From assembly GCF_000469505.1 (NCBI RefSeq), contig NZ_KI272824.1, forward strand, positions 1-64,000: a stretch of 64,000 nt of DNA. The letters are read 5' to 3'. Below, piece by piece: positions 7,836 through 16,721 of the stretch. The position numbers and the translations under genes are program-made. Under the pieces are notes generated by a model. It was not told the origin of the DNA. It did not search any database and saw nothing but the letters and a program-made list of their open reading frames with translations. This stretch comes from Leptotrichia sp. oral taxon 215 str. W9775 (lineage in GTDB: Bacteria; Fusobacteriota; Fusobacteriia; Fusobacteriales; Leptotrichiaceae). The first letter of the stretch is position 1; each line of letters begins with the position of its first letter.

Positions 7836-9005
7836 ATGTTTTTTAGAAATAAATGGGATAAAATGAAGATTCAAAAAAATGTAGTTATAACTTTTATGAT
7901 TTTTCTTACAGGAAATAATATTTTTTCAGAAAAAATAACAGATTATGTGAATAAGAAAGATGTACAGAATGTAAATAGAATATTTATTTACAGGGAAGAA
8001 AAAAGGCAGAAAAAAGAAGAACTGGAAAAGGGAAGTATAAAAAATAAAAACGAAGAAAATAATACAAAAACAGAAAAAACTGAAGAAAAAAATAACGGAA
8101 AAGAAACACCTCAGAAAACAGTTAATGAGAAAATAGGTGAGGTGGAACTTGAATACAGGGATGTCAAGGAAATATCAGAAAAACTGGATGGGTTGAGCGG
8201 TTTCAAAATAGTGGGAATTGATAATAAGGTTATTCTGCATGGAGATGAAAAGAAAATGGAAGAAGTCAGAAGAATAATAAAAGACTTGGACAGGCCAAAA
8301 GAACAGGTAATAATAAAGGGAAGAATAATTGATACAAGCTCAAATCTTTTTGAAAGGCTCGGAGTAGACTGGAGTGCCAGCACTGATAACCAGACTCCGG
8401 CAAAAACCAGTCTTATAGCAAAGTTTCTAAATGGAGAGGTTTCCATCGGGTCAATTTTTTCAAGCGGAGGAAAGTTTCTGGGAGTTGATTTTAACCTTTT
8501 AAGAGAAAACGGAGATATAAAAATAGAGGCAATGCCAACTCTTATGATAATGGAAAATGAAGAAGGGGAACTCAAGGTTACAGAGGAGGTAATTGTAGGA
8601 GAGAAGAAAATAACAAAAAATAATGAAGATTACATAGAGCCTATATTTTCAGAAGCTGGAATAGTTTTCAGAATACTGCCTGAAATTAAAAAAATAAAAA
8701 ATGAAAAGAAAATTCTGCTGAAAATAGATACGGAAATAAGTAATTTTAAGCTTACATCTAATTATAGCGCCACATCAGGAGCAAAACAGAAAAATCAGAC
8801 TAAAACTATTATTAGCCTAGATGACGGAGGGTCAACTTTTATAGGTGGTCTAAAGCAGAATGTAAACAAGGAAACATTGAGAAAAGTTCCTTTCCTATCA
8901 GCAATACCTATAATTGGTCCCCTCTTTAAATACAAAAGGAAAAATCATGAAGTAAGGGATATTTACATTGAAATAGAAGCTATAATCCAGAAGACAGAAA
9001 AATAA
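7836..9005 (+). CDS. short secretin (GspD/PilQ family)
   Basis: 389-residue outer-membrane channel protein. N-terminal signal (about residues 10-32), a Lys/Glu-rich linker (about 45-100), one small N1-type ring domain (about 103-160), then the secretin domain from about 165. The secretin signature is near the C-terminus (KVPFLSAIPIIGPLFKYK). Classical GspD/PilQ have several N-domains and 600 or more residues, so this is a minimal version. Last gene of the operon. It implies a true outer membrane. Confidence 0.87.
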   Translation: MFFRNKWDKMKIQKNVVITFMIFLTGNNIFSEKITDYVNKKDVQNVNRIFIYREEKRQKKEELEKGSIKNKNEENNTKTEKTEEKNNGKETPQKTVNEKIGEVELEYRDVKEISEKLDGLSGFKIVGIDNKVILHGDEKKMEEVRRIIKDLDRPKEQVIIKGRIIDTSSNLFERLGVDWSASTDNQTPAKTSLIAKFLNGEVSIGSIFSSGGKFLGVDFNLLRENGDIKIEAMPTLMIMENEEGELKVTEEVIVGEKKITKNNEDYIEPIFSEAGIVFRILPEIKKIKNEKKILLKIDTEISNFKLTSNYSATSGAKQKNQTKTIISLDDGGSTFIGGLKQNVNKETLRKVPFLSAIPIIGPLFKYKRKNHEVRDIYIEIEAIIQKTEK

Positions 9006-9155
9006 AATACAGAAAGCCATAATTTTTTTAATTTCCTCAAAATTATTAATGTAAAATTAATGATATAATCTGAAATATATAGTATAATATAGGAACACAA
9101 TTTTATAAATGCAAAGAAAAATAATTTTAGATTAAGTTCAGAAAGAGGATAGAGT

Positions 9156-10160
9156 ATGATTTCATTTGAAAGACTGAAGGAAATACTGGAATGTTTCAGT
9201 AAGGTTAAAATTGCCGTTGTTGGTGATATGATGCTGGATGAATATTTAATAGGGAAAGTAACTAGAATATCTCCTGAGGCACCGGTTCCTGTGGTAAATA
9301 TTGAACAGGAAAGATTTGTTCTTGGAGGAGCTTCGAATGTGGCAAATAACTTAAAAAGCCTGTCAGCACAAGTTTCTGTTTATGGAGTTGTGGGACAGGA
9401 CAGCAATGGCGAAAAGTTTGTAAAGGAACTTGAAGCTAAGCAGATAAATCCATCAGGAATTGTCATAGATGGAACAAGACCTACAATAATAAAAAGCAGA
9501 GTCCTTTCTCAAGGTCAGCAGTTATTAAGGCTGGACTGGGAAAAGGATACAGATATTACTGAAAATATACAATCAAAAATAATAGAAAATGTAGAAAAGG
9601 ACATTGAAAATACAGATGCAGTACTTCTTTCAGATTATAATAAGGGAGTGCTGACAGAATTTATTTCCCAGAGCATAATAAAAATAGCTAAAAAATATAA
9701 CAGAAAAGTTGTTGTGGATCCTAAGCCTAATAATTTTAAAAATTACAAAGGAGCAACTTCAATGACTCCTAACAGGAAAGAAATCCTTGATTATTTTGGA
9801 ATGAAAAAATTCCAGAGTGAAGAAGAAATAGCTCAAAAAATGTCAGAGCTTAAGAAAGAGCTTGAGCTTGATAATGTAGTTCTGACAAGAAGTGAGGAAG
9901 GGGTTTCACTTTTCCGGAATGAACATAAGAGAATACCGACTGTAGCAAGGGAAGTTTATGATGTAACAGGAGCAGGAGATACCTTTATATCAACATTCCT
10001 GTTATCAGTATGTGCAGGAGCAGATCTGTTTGAAGCAGGAGCTATTGCAAATATGGCTTCAGGTATTGTAGTTGCTAAAATTGGAACAGCAACAGCTACA
10101 AAAGAGGAAATACTGGAATTCTACCATAACGTTATAGAAAATAATTATGAAAAAATATAA
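9156..10160 (+). CDS. rfaE1: D-glycero-beta-D-manno-heptose-7-phosphate kinase (stand-alone)
   Basis: 334-residue PfkB-fold sugar kinase that phosphorylates heptose-7-phosphate at C1 in ADP-heptose synthesis for LPS core. VVGDMMLDEYLIGKVTRISPE near residue 20 and GGASNVA at 57-63 are characteristic of HldE/RfaE kinases; the anion-hole and catalytic-base motif DVTGAGDTF lies at 269-277. The length matches the kinase domain only, with no cytidylyltransferase half. In the 150-base gap upstream a TATAAT at 9083 may be the -10 element, without a convincing -35. Confidence 0.9.
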   Translation: MISFERLKEILECFSKVKIAVVGDMMLDEYLIGKVTRISPEAPVPVVNIEQERFVLGGASNVANNLKSLSAQVSVYGVVGQDSNGEKFVKELEAKQINPSGIVIDGTRPTIIKSRVLSQGQQLLRLDWEKDTDITENIQSKIIENVEKDIENTDAVLLSDYNKGVLTEFISQSIIKIAKKYNRKVVVDPKPNNFKNYKGATSMTPNRKEILDYFGMKKFQSEEEIAQKMSELKKELELDNVVLTRSEEGVSLFRNEHKRIPTVAREVYDVTGAGDTFISTFLLSVCAGADLFEAGAIANMASGIVVAKIGTATATKEEILEFYHNVIENNYEKI

Positions 10161-10249
10161 CATGTTATGTGCTAATTTCGTGGGATAAAAAATATAAGGT
10201 GATGAATTATAGTTTTTAAATAGAATTAAGAAAAGAAGGAAGTGGAATT

Positions 10250-11131
10250 ATGGCGATAATTGCAGCAGTAGAAGCAGGGGGAACAAAATTTATATGTGGT
10301 CTTGGAACTGAAGATGGGAAAATAATAGACAGAATAAGTATTCCAACAACTACTCCTGAAGAAACAATGTCTAAGGTTATAGAGTATTTTAAGGATAAAA
10401 AGTTTGATGTTATGGGGGTTGGAAGTTTTGGTCCCATTGATCCTGTAAAAGGTTCAGAAACATATGGTTATATAACAAAAACTCCAAAACCATACTGGAG
10501 TGACTATAATATAATCGGGGAACTGAAAAAGCACTATGATGTCCCAATGGAATTTGATACAGATGTAAATGGTGCGGCACTGGCTGAATCATGGTGGGGA
10601 GCAGGAAAAGGATTGAAAAATGTTATGTATATAACAGTTGGAACAGGAATTGGAGCAGGAGCAGTTGTAAATGGAACTATGCTTCAGGGACTTACTCATC
10701 CTGAAATGGGACATATTTTCATGAAAAGACATCCTGAAGACACTTATGAAGGAAACTGTCCATTCCATAAAGACTGTCTTGAAGGAATGGCAGCAGGGCC
10801 TGCAATTGAAAAAAGATGGGGGAAAAAAGGACATGAACTGGCTGATAATGAAAAAGTATGGGATATAGAGGCATATTATCTGGCACAGGCTCTTATGAAT
10901 TATGTGTTAATTTTATCTCCTCAGAGAATAATAATGGGTGGAGGAGTAATGAAACAGCAGCATCTGTTTCCACGTATAAGAAAATATTTACAGGAATTTT
11001 TAAACGGGTATGTACAGAAAAAAGAAATACTTGAAGAAATTGATGAGTATGTTGTGTATCCCGGACTTGGAGATGAAGCAGGTTTTGTAGGATCGATAGC
11101 TTTAGGAAAATTGGCTTTGGATGCCAAATAA
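10250..11131 (+). CDS. scrK: ROK-family fructokinase
   Basis: 293 residues. ATP-binding EAGGTKF near residues 8-14, sugar-binding DTDVNGAALAE near 103-113, VGTGIGAG near 130-137, and a ROK zinc site probably made of H155, C170, H173 and C176. The spacing matches B. subtilis YdhR-type fructokinases better than glucokinases. Cytoplasmic: would make fructose-6-phosphate from free fructose. Monocistronic spacing before it (about 90 bases) and a MFS gene 33 bases after suggest a sugar uptake/phosphorylation pair. Confidence 0.85.
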   Translation: MAIIAAVEAGGTKFICGLGTEDGKIIDRISIPTTTPEETMSKVIEYFKDKKFDVMGVGSFGPIDPVKGSETYGYITKTPKPYWSDYNIIGELKKHYDVPMEFDTDVNGAALAESWWGAGKGLKNVMYITVGTGIGAGAVVNGTMLQGLTHPEMGHIFMKRHPEDTYEGNCPFHKDCLEGMAAGPAIEKRWGKKGHELADNEKVWDIEAYYLAQALMNYVLILSPQRIIMGGGVMKQQHLFPRIRKYLQEFLNGYVQKKEILEEIDEYVVYPGLGDEAGFVGSIALGKLALDAK

Positions 11132-11164
11132 ATTTAAATAATTCCGGAAGGGCAGGGAATAAAA

Positions 11165-12676
11165 GTGAATGTAGAACATTCAATAAAAAATACTAGAAAA
11201 TATGCGATACTGGAAGTTATGTTCTTTAATGGTTTTTCAGTGGGAATGCAAAGTTTTGTGCTGTTAAGTCTGGCAATATATTTTAATATGAGTTCTTTTT
11301 TAATATCAGTAGTATCATCTTTGCCAACAGCCGGATATTTATTGCAGATATTTACTAAAAGAGTAAATACAATTTTAGGTGGAAGAAGAAGAACACTTGT
11401 TCTGTCAGTTACAATATCAAGGTTAGTTATATGTTTACTGCCTTTTGCAGTGCTATTTGATATGAGAAATCAGTTTGTATATTTTATAATAATGTTTATT
11501 TATGGGTTGTCATCACCTTTTGTAAATAACGTATGGACAGCTACAATGGTAGAAATTATAAATAAAAAGGAAAGAGGAAAATATTTTGGGAAACGTAATT
11601 TATTCTCATCGTTATCGACAGTGGTATATACACTGTTTTATGGATATATTTTATCTCTACCTGATAAAAAAAGCTCCATATTGCTGCTTACTTCAGTAAT
11701 GGCAGTTTCAGCAATAGGATCTGCAGTATTTATGTATCTTCACTATATTCCGGATTTAGGGGAGGAAGTAAAGAATATCAGTATAAAAGCTGCATTTAAA
11801 AATAAAAATTTCGTCCTTTATCTGAAATTTGCATCCATATGGCTATTTACATGGGAATTTTTAAAACCTCTGACAGAATATTACAGAATAAAGATACTTG
11901 GTGTAAATACAATGTTTCTTTCCCAGATGGGGGTTATTACTGCAATACTGTCAAGTGTACTTTACATAATATATGGTAAATTGTCGGATAAATATGGGAA
12001 TAAAACTATGTTAAGAATGGGGATATTCTTTACAACATATTATGTCCTTACATATTTTTCCATGACACAGGATAACAAAATGTCAATGCTTTTTGCGGCG
12101 GCAGTAATTGATGCGGTAGGATTTACAGCAATAACATTAAGTTTACTGAATTTAATGATGGAAGTTTCTGAAGAACCTGCCGATGCTTATGTAGGAGCAT
12201 ACGCAATAGTCTGTGGAATTTCAGCAATATTGGCAGGAATATTTGGAGGACTTGTAGGAAAGTTCGTAAATAATGGAGTTATTTATGTTTTTGGAGAACA
12301 ATTTTACACAATAAGATTTGCTTTTGCAATAGGATTTGTTTTAAGGCTGTTTTCATTACTTGAACTGACAAGAGTTGATTCATTTGAAAAGACATTCATT
12401 TATAAGGGAAGCCTGCCTATAAAGAACTTTTTTTCAAAAAGAATTTTAAATGTGGGTGCAAGCTATATTAACGATGTAAAGAGAAGTGAAAGGGAAGATC
12501 AGGAAAAGAATTCTGAAAATGAGGAAAACATTAATAAAAATGTTGAAAATAATGAAGTAAACAATATAAATAAAGAACCTGAAAAACAGGAAAATAAAGT
12601 AGATAAATCTGAAAACGGAAACTTTGAAAAAAGTTCAGTAACAGAAGAAGAAAATACAGATAATAAAACAGTTTAA
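11165..12676 (+). CDS. MFS transporter with charged C-terminal tail
   Basis: 503 residues from GTG 11165. About 12 membrane segments up to residue ~415, including an MFS loop-like segment YGKLSDKYGNKTMLRMG near residue 270. From about residue 440 the tail is a low-complexity Glu/Asn/Lys stretch with no fold. Substrate unknown; adjacency to fructokinase suggests a sugar. The tail is unusual for the family. Confidence 0.82.
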   Translation: MNVEHSIKNTRKYAILEVMFFNGFSVGMQSFVLLSLAIYFNMSSFLISVVSSLPTAGYLLQIFTKRVNTILGGRRRTLVLSVTISRLVICLLPFAVLFDMRNQFVYFIIMFIYGLSSPFVNNVWTATMVEIINKKERGKYFGKRNLFSSLSTVVYTLFYGYILSLPDKKSSILLLTSVMAVSAIGSAVFMYLHYIPDLGEEVKNISIKAAFKNKNFVLYLKFASIWLFTWEFLKPLTEYYRIKILGVNTMFLSQMGVITAILSSVLYIIYGKLSDKYGNKTMLRMGIFFTTYYVLTYFSMTQDNKMSMLFAAAVIDAVGFTAITLSLLNLMMEVSEEPADAYVGAYAIVCGISAILAGIFGGLVGKFVNNGVIYVFGEQFYTIRFAFAIGFVLRLFSLLELTRVDSFEKTFIYKGSLPIKNFFSKRILNVGASYINDVKRSEREDQEKNSENEENINKNVENNEVNNINKEPEKQENKVDKSENGNFEKSSVTEEENTDNKTV

Positions 12677-12698
12677 AAAATCAAAAGGGGGGATTAAA

Positions 12699-13751
12699 TT
12701 GACTGTTTTTTTTAGCTTAAAAAAATTTAGCAGTGATAAAATTACTGAAAAGGAACTGTGCTCCTTTACAAAAGGAATGTACTATCTTTTAAAGGGAAAA
12801 ATAGAATTAACTGAAGCTTTGAGGATTATTTCTGAAGGTTACAGGAAAGAAATAAAAAATAGGATAATAAAAACTGTAAGAAAAATAGAAGGAGGAAATT
12901 CTTTAGGAAAAGCTTTTGGGAGCCTTACACAAAGTAAAGAATTTCTGGAACTGGTAAAAATAGGAGAAGAAACAGGAAACTTGGAAATCGTATTTAAAAA
13001 TTTGTTTGAGAAGTATAAATTTAGGGAAAAGTTAAAAAGAGATGTCAGAAATCTCTCAATATATCCTGTGACAGTTATTATTACAGCGTTTGTGATAGTA
13101 ACTGTTTTGCTTAGAGTAGTTGTTCCGAAGTTTACTGTTATATATTCTGATTTAGATCAGGAATTGCCGGAATTGACAAAGGCTATAATCAGAATAAGTG
13201 AAATTACAGATAAATATGGTTTTGTAATATTGATTTTTCTAGTTTTAGGAGTTTTTATCATCTTATTTCTTAAAAAAAATAATCAGAAATATTTTGAAAA
13301 AATTGCTATGAAGATATTCATATTTGGAGAAATATACAAAAATATAGCTATTTTAAACTTTACTCAGAATATGTATTCCCTTACAGATGCAGGGATTTCT
13401 TTTCCTGTATCATTAAAAATGTGTGCAAATTCAGGAAATACACTTTTAAATGAAGAAGTACGGAAAATAATTTTTAGACTGGAAAAGGGTACAGGTATAG
13501 GGAAATCCTTTGAAAAACTCAGTTTTTTTAATGAGGAATATAAAGGATTTTTGAAAATAGGTGAAAAAACAGGAAAAATGGCAGTATCTTTTGAAAATTT
13601 GACAGATATTTATTCTGAAAAGGTACAGGGGAAAACCCAGTTACTTTTAAAAGTTATGGAGCCTGTATCTATAATTTTTATTGGAATTATAATTGGAATC
13701 ATAATTTTCGCAGTGATGCTTCCAATGTTTAAAATAGGGGAAATGATATAG
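12699..13751 (+). CDS. GspF/PilC-type inner-membrane platform protein
   Basis: 350 residues. Two repeated T2SSF domains (about 20-140 and 220-340) each with the family pattern: first KIGEETGNLEIVF near 87-99, second KIGEKTGKMAVSFENL near 285-300, with membrane helices near 120-140, 170-190 and 320-345. The start is TTG 12699, fixed by an AAAGGGGGG site. It completes the pilus-like machine at 3.7-9.0 kb but lies 3.7 kb away, behind sugar genes; no GspE/PilB ATPase accompanies it. Confidence 0.9.
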   Translation: MTVFFSLKKFSSDKITEKELCSFTKGMYYLLKGKIELTEALRIISEGYRKEIKNRIIKTVRKIEGGNSLGKAFGSLTQSKEFLELVKIGEETGNLEIVFKNLFEKYKFREKLKRDVRNLSIYPVTVIITAFVIVTVLLRVVVPKFTVIYSDLDQELPELTKAIIRISEITDKYGFVILIFLVLGVFIILFLKKNNQKYFEKIAMKIFIFGEIYKNIAILNFTQNMYSLTDAGISFPVSLKMCANSGNTLLNEEVRKIIFRLEKGTGIGKSFEKLSFFNEEYKGFLKIGEKTGKMAVSFENLTDIYSEKVQGKTQLLLKVMEPVSIIFIGIIIGIIIFAVMLPMFKIGEMI

Positions 13752-13859
13752 TTCGGTATGAAAATTAAAGGATATTGTGAATAACAGATATTATGAAAAA
13801 ATTAATTATAAACAAAGAAAATAAAAAGATTAAAATATAAAGGAATATGGTAAAAATAT

Positions 13860-14504
13860 ATGATTGAAAACTTTATTAAATCATCAGAATATACACAGAA
13901 ATTATTCCAGATAGATGATGAAGTACTGAAAAATATAGAAATGGAAAGTTTAAACGATAATGTTCCAATTATAACAAGGGAAGTTTTAAACTTTATGATA
14001 TTTAATGCAAAAGGAATTGAAGCTAAAAATATTCTGGAGGTAGGTACAGCAACAGGATATTCAGGGTTATTCCTGGCACAGATTGCAAATACAAACGGTG
14101 GTCAGCTCACAACAATTGAAATTGATGAAAAAAGACATGAAAAGGCTATTGAAAATTTTAAAAAAGCTGGTATTTTTGAAAAAAATCGTTTGATTTTAGG
14201 CGATGCATTGGAAGAAATACCTAAATTAGATCAAAATAATAAATTTGATTTTATTTTTATTGATGCGGCAAAGGGTCAATACATTAAATTTTTTACAATG
14301 TGCTGGGAGCTTCTAAATGAAAATGGTATTATATTTATTGACAATATAATGTTCAGAGGGTTAGTAGCGGAAGATGAAACTGAAGTTCCAAAAAGGTTTA
14401 GGACAATAGTTGTAAGATTAAAAGAGTTTATACAGAAATTAAACAATGAATTTGATTTTGTCCTGCTGCCATTCGGAGATGGAGTAGGATTAGTTAGGAA
14501 GTAA
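13860..14504 (+). CDS. trmR: class I SAM O-methyltransferase (TrmR/YrrM type)
   Basis: 214-residue methyltransferase of the catechol/caffeoyl-CoA OMT family. SAM site EVGTATGYS at residues 60-68, metal-binding FIDAAKGQY and IDNIMFRG further on. In B. subtilis the equivalent (YrrM, TrmR) methylates 5-hydroxyuridine at the tRNA wobble position; the same role is the best guess here, although the family also holds small-molecule enzymes. Six bases before the next gene, so probably cotranscribed. Confidence 0.72.
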   Translation: MIENFIKSSEYTQKLFQIDDEVLKNIEMESLNDNVPIITREVLNFMIFNAKGIEAKNILEVGTATGYSGLFLAQIANTNGGQLTTIEIDEKRHEKAIENFKKAGIFEKNRLILGDALEEIPKLDQNNKFDFIFIDAAKGQYIKFFTMCWELLNENGIIFIDNIMFRGLVAEDETEVPKRFRTIVVRLKEFIQKLNNEFDFVLLPFGDGVGLVRK

Positions 14505-14509
14505 TAAAA

Positions 14510-15247
14510 ATGAGATTTCTTTTATATAATATACGATATGGTACAGGAAAATATTTAAATCAGCCGATGAAATACCTGAGGGGGTATTTAGGTCAGTCTT
14601 TAGATCATATTCACCGTATAGGAGAGTTTATAAAGGAACAGAAGGCAGATATTGTAGGACTCGTAGAAGTAGATTTAGGGTCATTCAGGACAAAGGAGAC
14701 AAATCAGGCAAAACTGCTTGGAGAGTTGACTGGAAAACATTATGTGTCACAATATAAATATGAAGAAAACTCGAAATATATGAAATTTCCAATTATGAGA
14801 AAGCAGGGAAATGCACTATTATCAAATGAAAAAATAATAGCCCAGAGATTTCACTACCTGGAAAGAGGAACTAAAAAACTTGTAATTGAAATGGAAACAG
14901 AAGAAGTTACGATTTTTTTAGTTCATCTGGCTTTAGGAGGAAAAACAAGGCTGAGGCAAATTGTAGAATTAAATAATATGATAGAAAATTGTAAAAAGCC
15001 ATTTATTGTAGCAGGTGACTTTAATCTTTTGTGGGGAAAAGAAGAAATAGAACTATTTTTAAAAGCGGGAAAATTGAAGAACGTTAACAATAGAAGAGAA
15101 CCTACATTTCCAAGCTGGGCACCCAAAAAAGAGCTGGATTTTATTTTATGTTCTGAGAATATAGAAATAAAGGACTATAAGGTAGTAAGAAATACTTTAT
15201 CAGATCACCTGCCTATTTTAGTGGATTTTGAAATTAAGAAAAATTAA
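14510..15247 (+). CDS. endonuclease/exonuclease/phosphatase (EEP) family protein
   Basis: 245 residues, cytoplasmic. EEP metal and catalytic motifs in order: N7, E53 (LVEVD), the HLALGGKTRLRQ segment, GDFN near 167-170, LDFIL, and SDHLP near the C-terminus. Such proteins hydrolyse phosphodiester bonds in nucleic acids, inositides or lipids; the substrate cannot be told from sequence. Confidence 0.83.
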   Translation: MRFLLYNIRYGTGKYLNQPMKYLRGYLGQSLDHIHRIGEFIKEQKADIVGLVEVDLGSFRTKETNQAKLLGELTGKHYVSQYKYEENSKYMKFPIMRKQGNALLSNEKIIAQRFHYLERGTKKLVIEMETEEVTIFLVHLALGGKTRLRQIVELNNMIENCKKPFIVAGDFNLLWGKEEIELFLKAGKLKNVNNRREPTFPSWAPKKELDFILCSENIEIKDYKVVRNTLSDHLPILVDFEIKKN

Positions 15248-15261
15248 GAAGGAGAAGATTA

Positions 15262-16605
15262 GTGAAAATAAGTAAGAAAATTTTAAATAGAGCATTACTA
15301 TTTTTAATGGCAACATTTACAGTGGGAACCTTAAATGCAGAAACTGTACATATAAAAAGTAATTATAATGAAATAACAAAAATCATCGGAGGACTTAAAA
15401 AGGATGATTCAAATAAAACTAAAAAGAGTTCAAAAAAGGAATTGCGTGGAGTATGGGTGGCGAGTGTCATAAATATTGACTGGCCTTCAAAAAAAGGATT
15501 GAGTGTTGAGCAGCAGAAAAGAGAGTATATTTCAGTGCTTGAAGATGTTAAAAGATGGAATATGAATGCAGTGTTTGTTCAGGTAAAACCTACAGGGGAT
15601 GCGTTTTATCCTTCAAAATATTCACCATGGTCTGAATATCTTACAGGAACTCAGGGAGTAAATCCTGGATATGATCCGTTAAAATTCATGATTGATGAAG
15701 CACATAAAAGAGGTATAGAATTTCATGCATGGTTTAATCCATATAGACTTACAATGAAAGGAAAGTCTACCAGCACAGAAAGTCTTTCTAAAGATAATAT
15801 AGGAAGAAAAAGGCCTGAATGGACAGTCGTATATGGAGGACAGCTTTATTTAAATCCAGGAATACCTGAAGTAAATGATTATGTTATTGACAGTATTGTT
15901 GAAGTAGTAAGAAATTACGATATTGACGGAGTTCATATGGATGACTATTTCTATCCTTATAAAGTGAAAGGGCAGGAATACCCAGATGATGCACAGTTCC
16001 GAAAATATGGAAGTAAGTTTGCTGATAAAGGTGACTGGAGAAGAAACAATATAAATAAGCTCGTTGAAAAACTTCATAGGGAAATAAAAAAACAGAATAG
16101 CAGCATTGCATTTGGGATAAGTCCTTTCGGAGTATGGAGAAATGCCTCGACTGATCCTGGAAGAGGTTCGGAAACACAGGCAGGAGTTCAAAATTATGAT
16201 GACCTTTATGCAGACATTTTACATTGGATGGATAAAGGGTGGATTGATTACGTAGTGCCACAAATATACTGGAATCAAGGATTTAAAGTTGCAGAATACA
16301 ATACACTTGTAAAGTGGTGGAGTAAACATGCTAAAAGTACAAAAACTGATTTATACATAGGACAGGCTGCATACAGGGTAGGTTCATGGTCAAATCCTAA
16401 CGAACTTGTAAATCAGATAAATTATAACAGAAATTATCCTGAAGTTAAGGGAAGTGTATTCTTCAGCTATAAATCATTAAAAGAAAATCCTAAAAATATA
16501 ATAAATAACCTGTTAAACGGCCCTTACAGCTCTTTACCGTCAGAACTTGCTGATACAGAAAACGTAGATAAAGAAACAGTAACTGAAATTGCTCAAAATA
16601 AATAG
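15262..16605 (+). CDS. exported GHL10/DUF187-type glycosyl hydrolase-like protein
   Basis: 447 residues from GTG 15262. Signal peptide (about residues 1-26, ending TLNA), then a TIM-barrel domain starting ELRGVWVASVINIDWP and containing FVQVKPTGDAFYPS, HAWFNPYRL, DGVHMDDYFYPY and DYVVPQIYWNQ. This is the YngK-like family, thought to cleave peptidoglycan or other cell-surface glycans outside the cytoplasm. Ends at a long palindrome that serves as terminator. Confidence 0.85.
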   Translation: MKISKKILNRALLFLMATFTVGTLNAETVHIKSNYNEITKIIGGLKKDDSNKTKKSSKKELRGVWVASVINIDWPSKKGLSVEQQKREYISVLEDVKRWNMNAVFVQVKPTGDAFYPSKYSPWSEYLTGTQGVNPGYDPLKFMIDEAHKRGIEFHAWFNPYRLTMKGKSTSTESLSKDNIGRKRPEWTVVYGGQLYLNPGIPEVNDYVIDSIVEVVRNYDIDGVHMDDYFYPYKVKGQEYPDDAQFRKYGSKFADKGDWRRNNINKLVEKLHREIKKQNSSIAFGISPFGVWRNASTDPGRGSETQAGVQNYDDLYADILHWMDKGWIDYVVPQIYWNQGFKVAEYNTLVKWWSKHAKSTKTDLYIGQAAYRVGSWSNPNELVNQINYNRNYPEVKGSVFFSYKSLKENPKNIINNLLNGPYSSLPSELADTENVDKETVTEIAQNK

Positions 16606-16615
16606 AAAATTATAT

Positions 16616-16721
16616 AAAAAAGAGACTATCACAAAAAATAGAAAAATAACATAAAAACCATATTTATAAATAATTCATAAATATGGTTTTCATTTTTTTA
16701 ATTTTGTGATAGTCTCTTTTT
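16616..16721 (+). repeat. 106-bp nested palindrome, bidirectional terminator, MITE-like
   Basis: Outer arms AAAAAGAGACTATCACAAAA and its perfect complement (16617-16636 / 16702-16721) flank an inner hairpin with arms AAACCATATTTAT and ATAAATATGGTTT. It lies between converging genes; the right arm covers the gltS stop codon. The T/A runs allow termination in both directions, and 20-bp perfect terminal inverted repeats resemble a miniature inverted-repeat element. Confidence 0.75.

Noticed and set aside
8111..8575. 154-codon antisense ORF opposite the secretin
   Set aside because: Covered by a recognised secretin; shadow composition.
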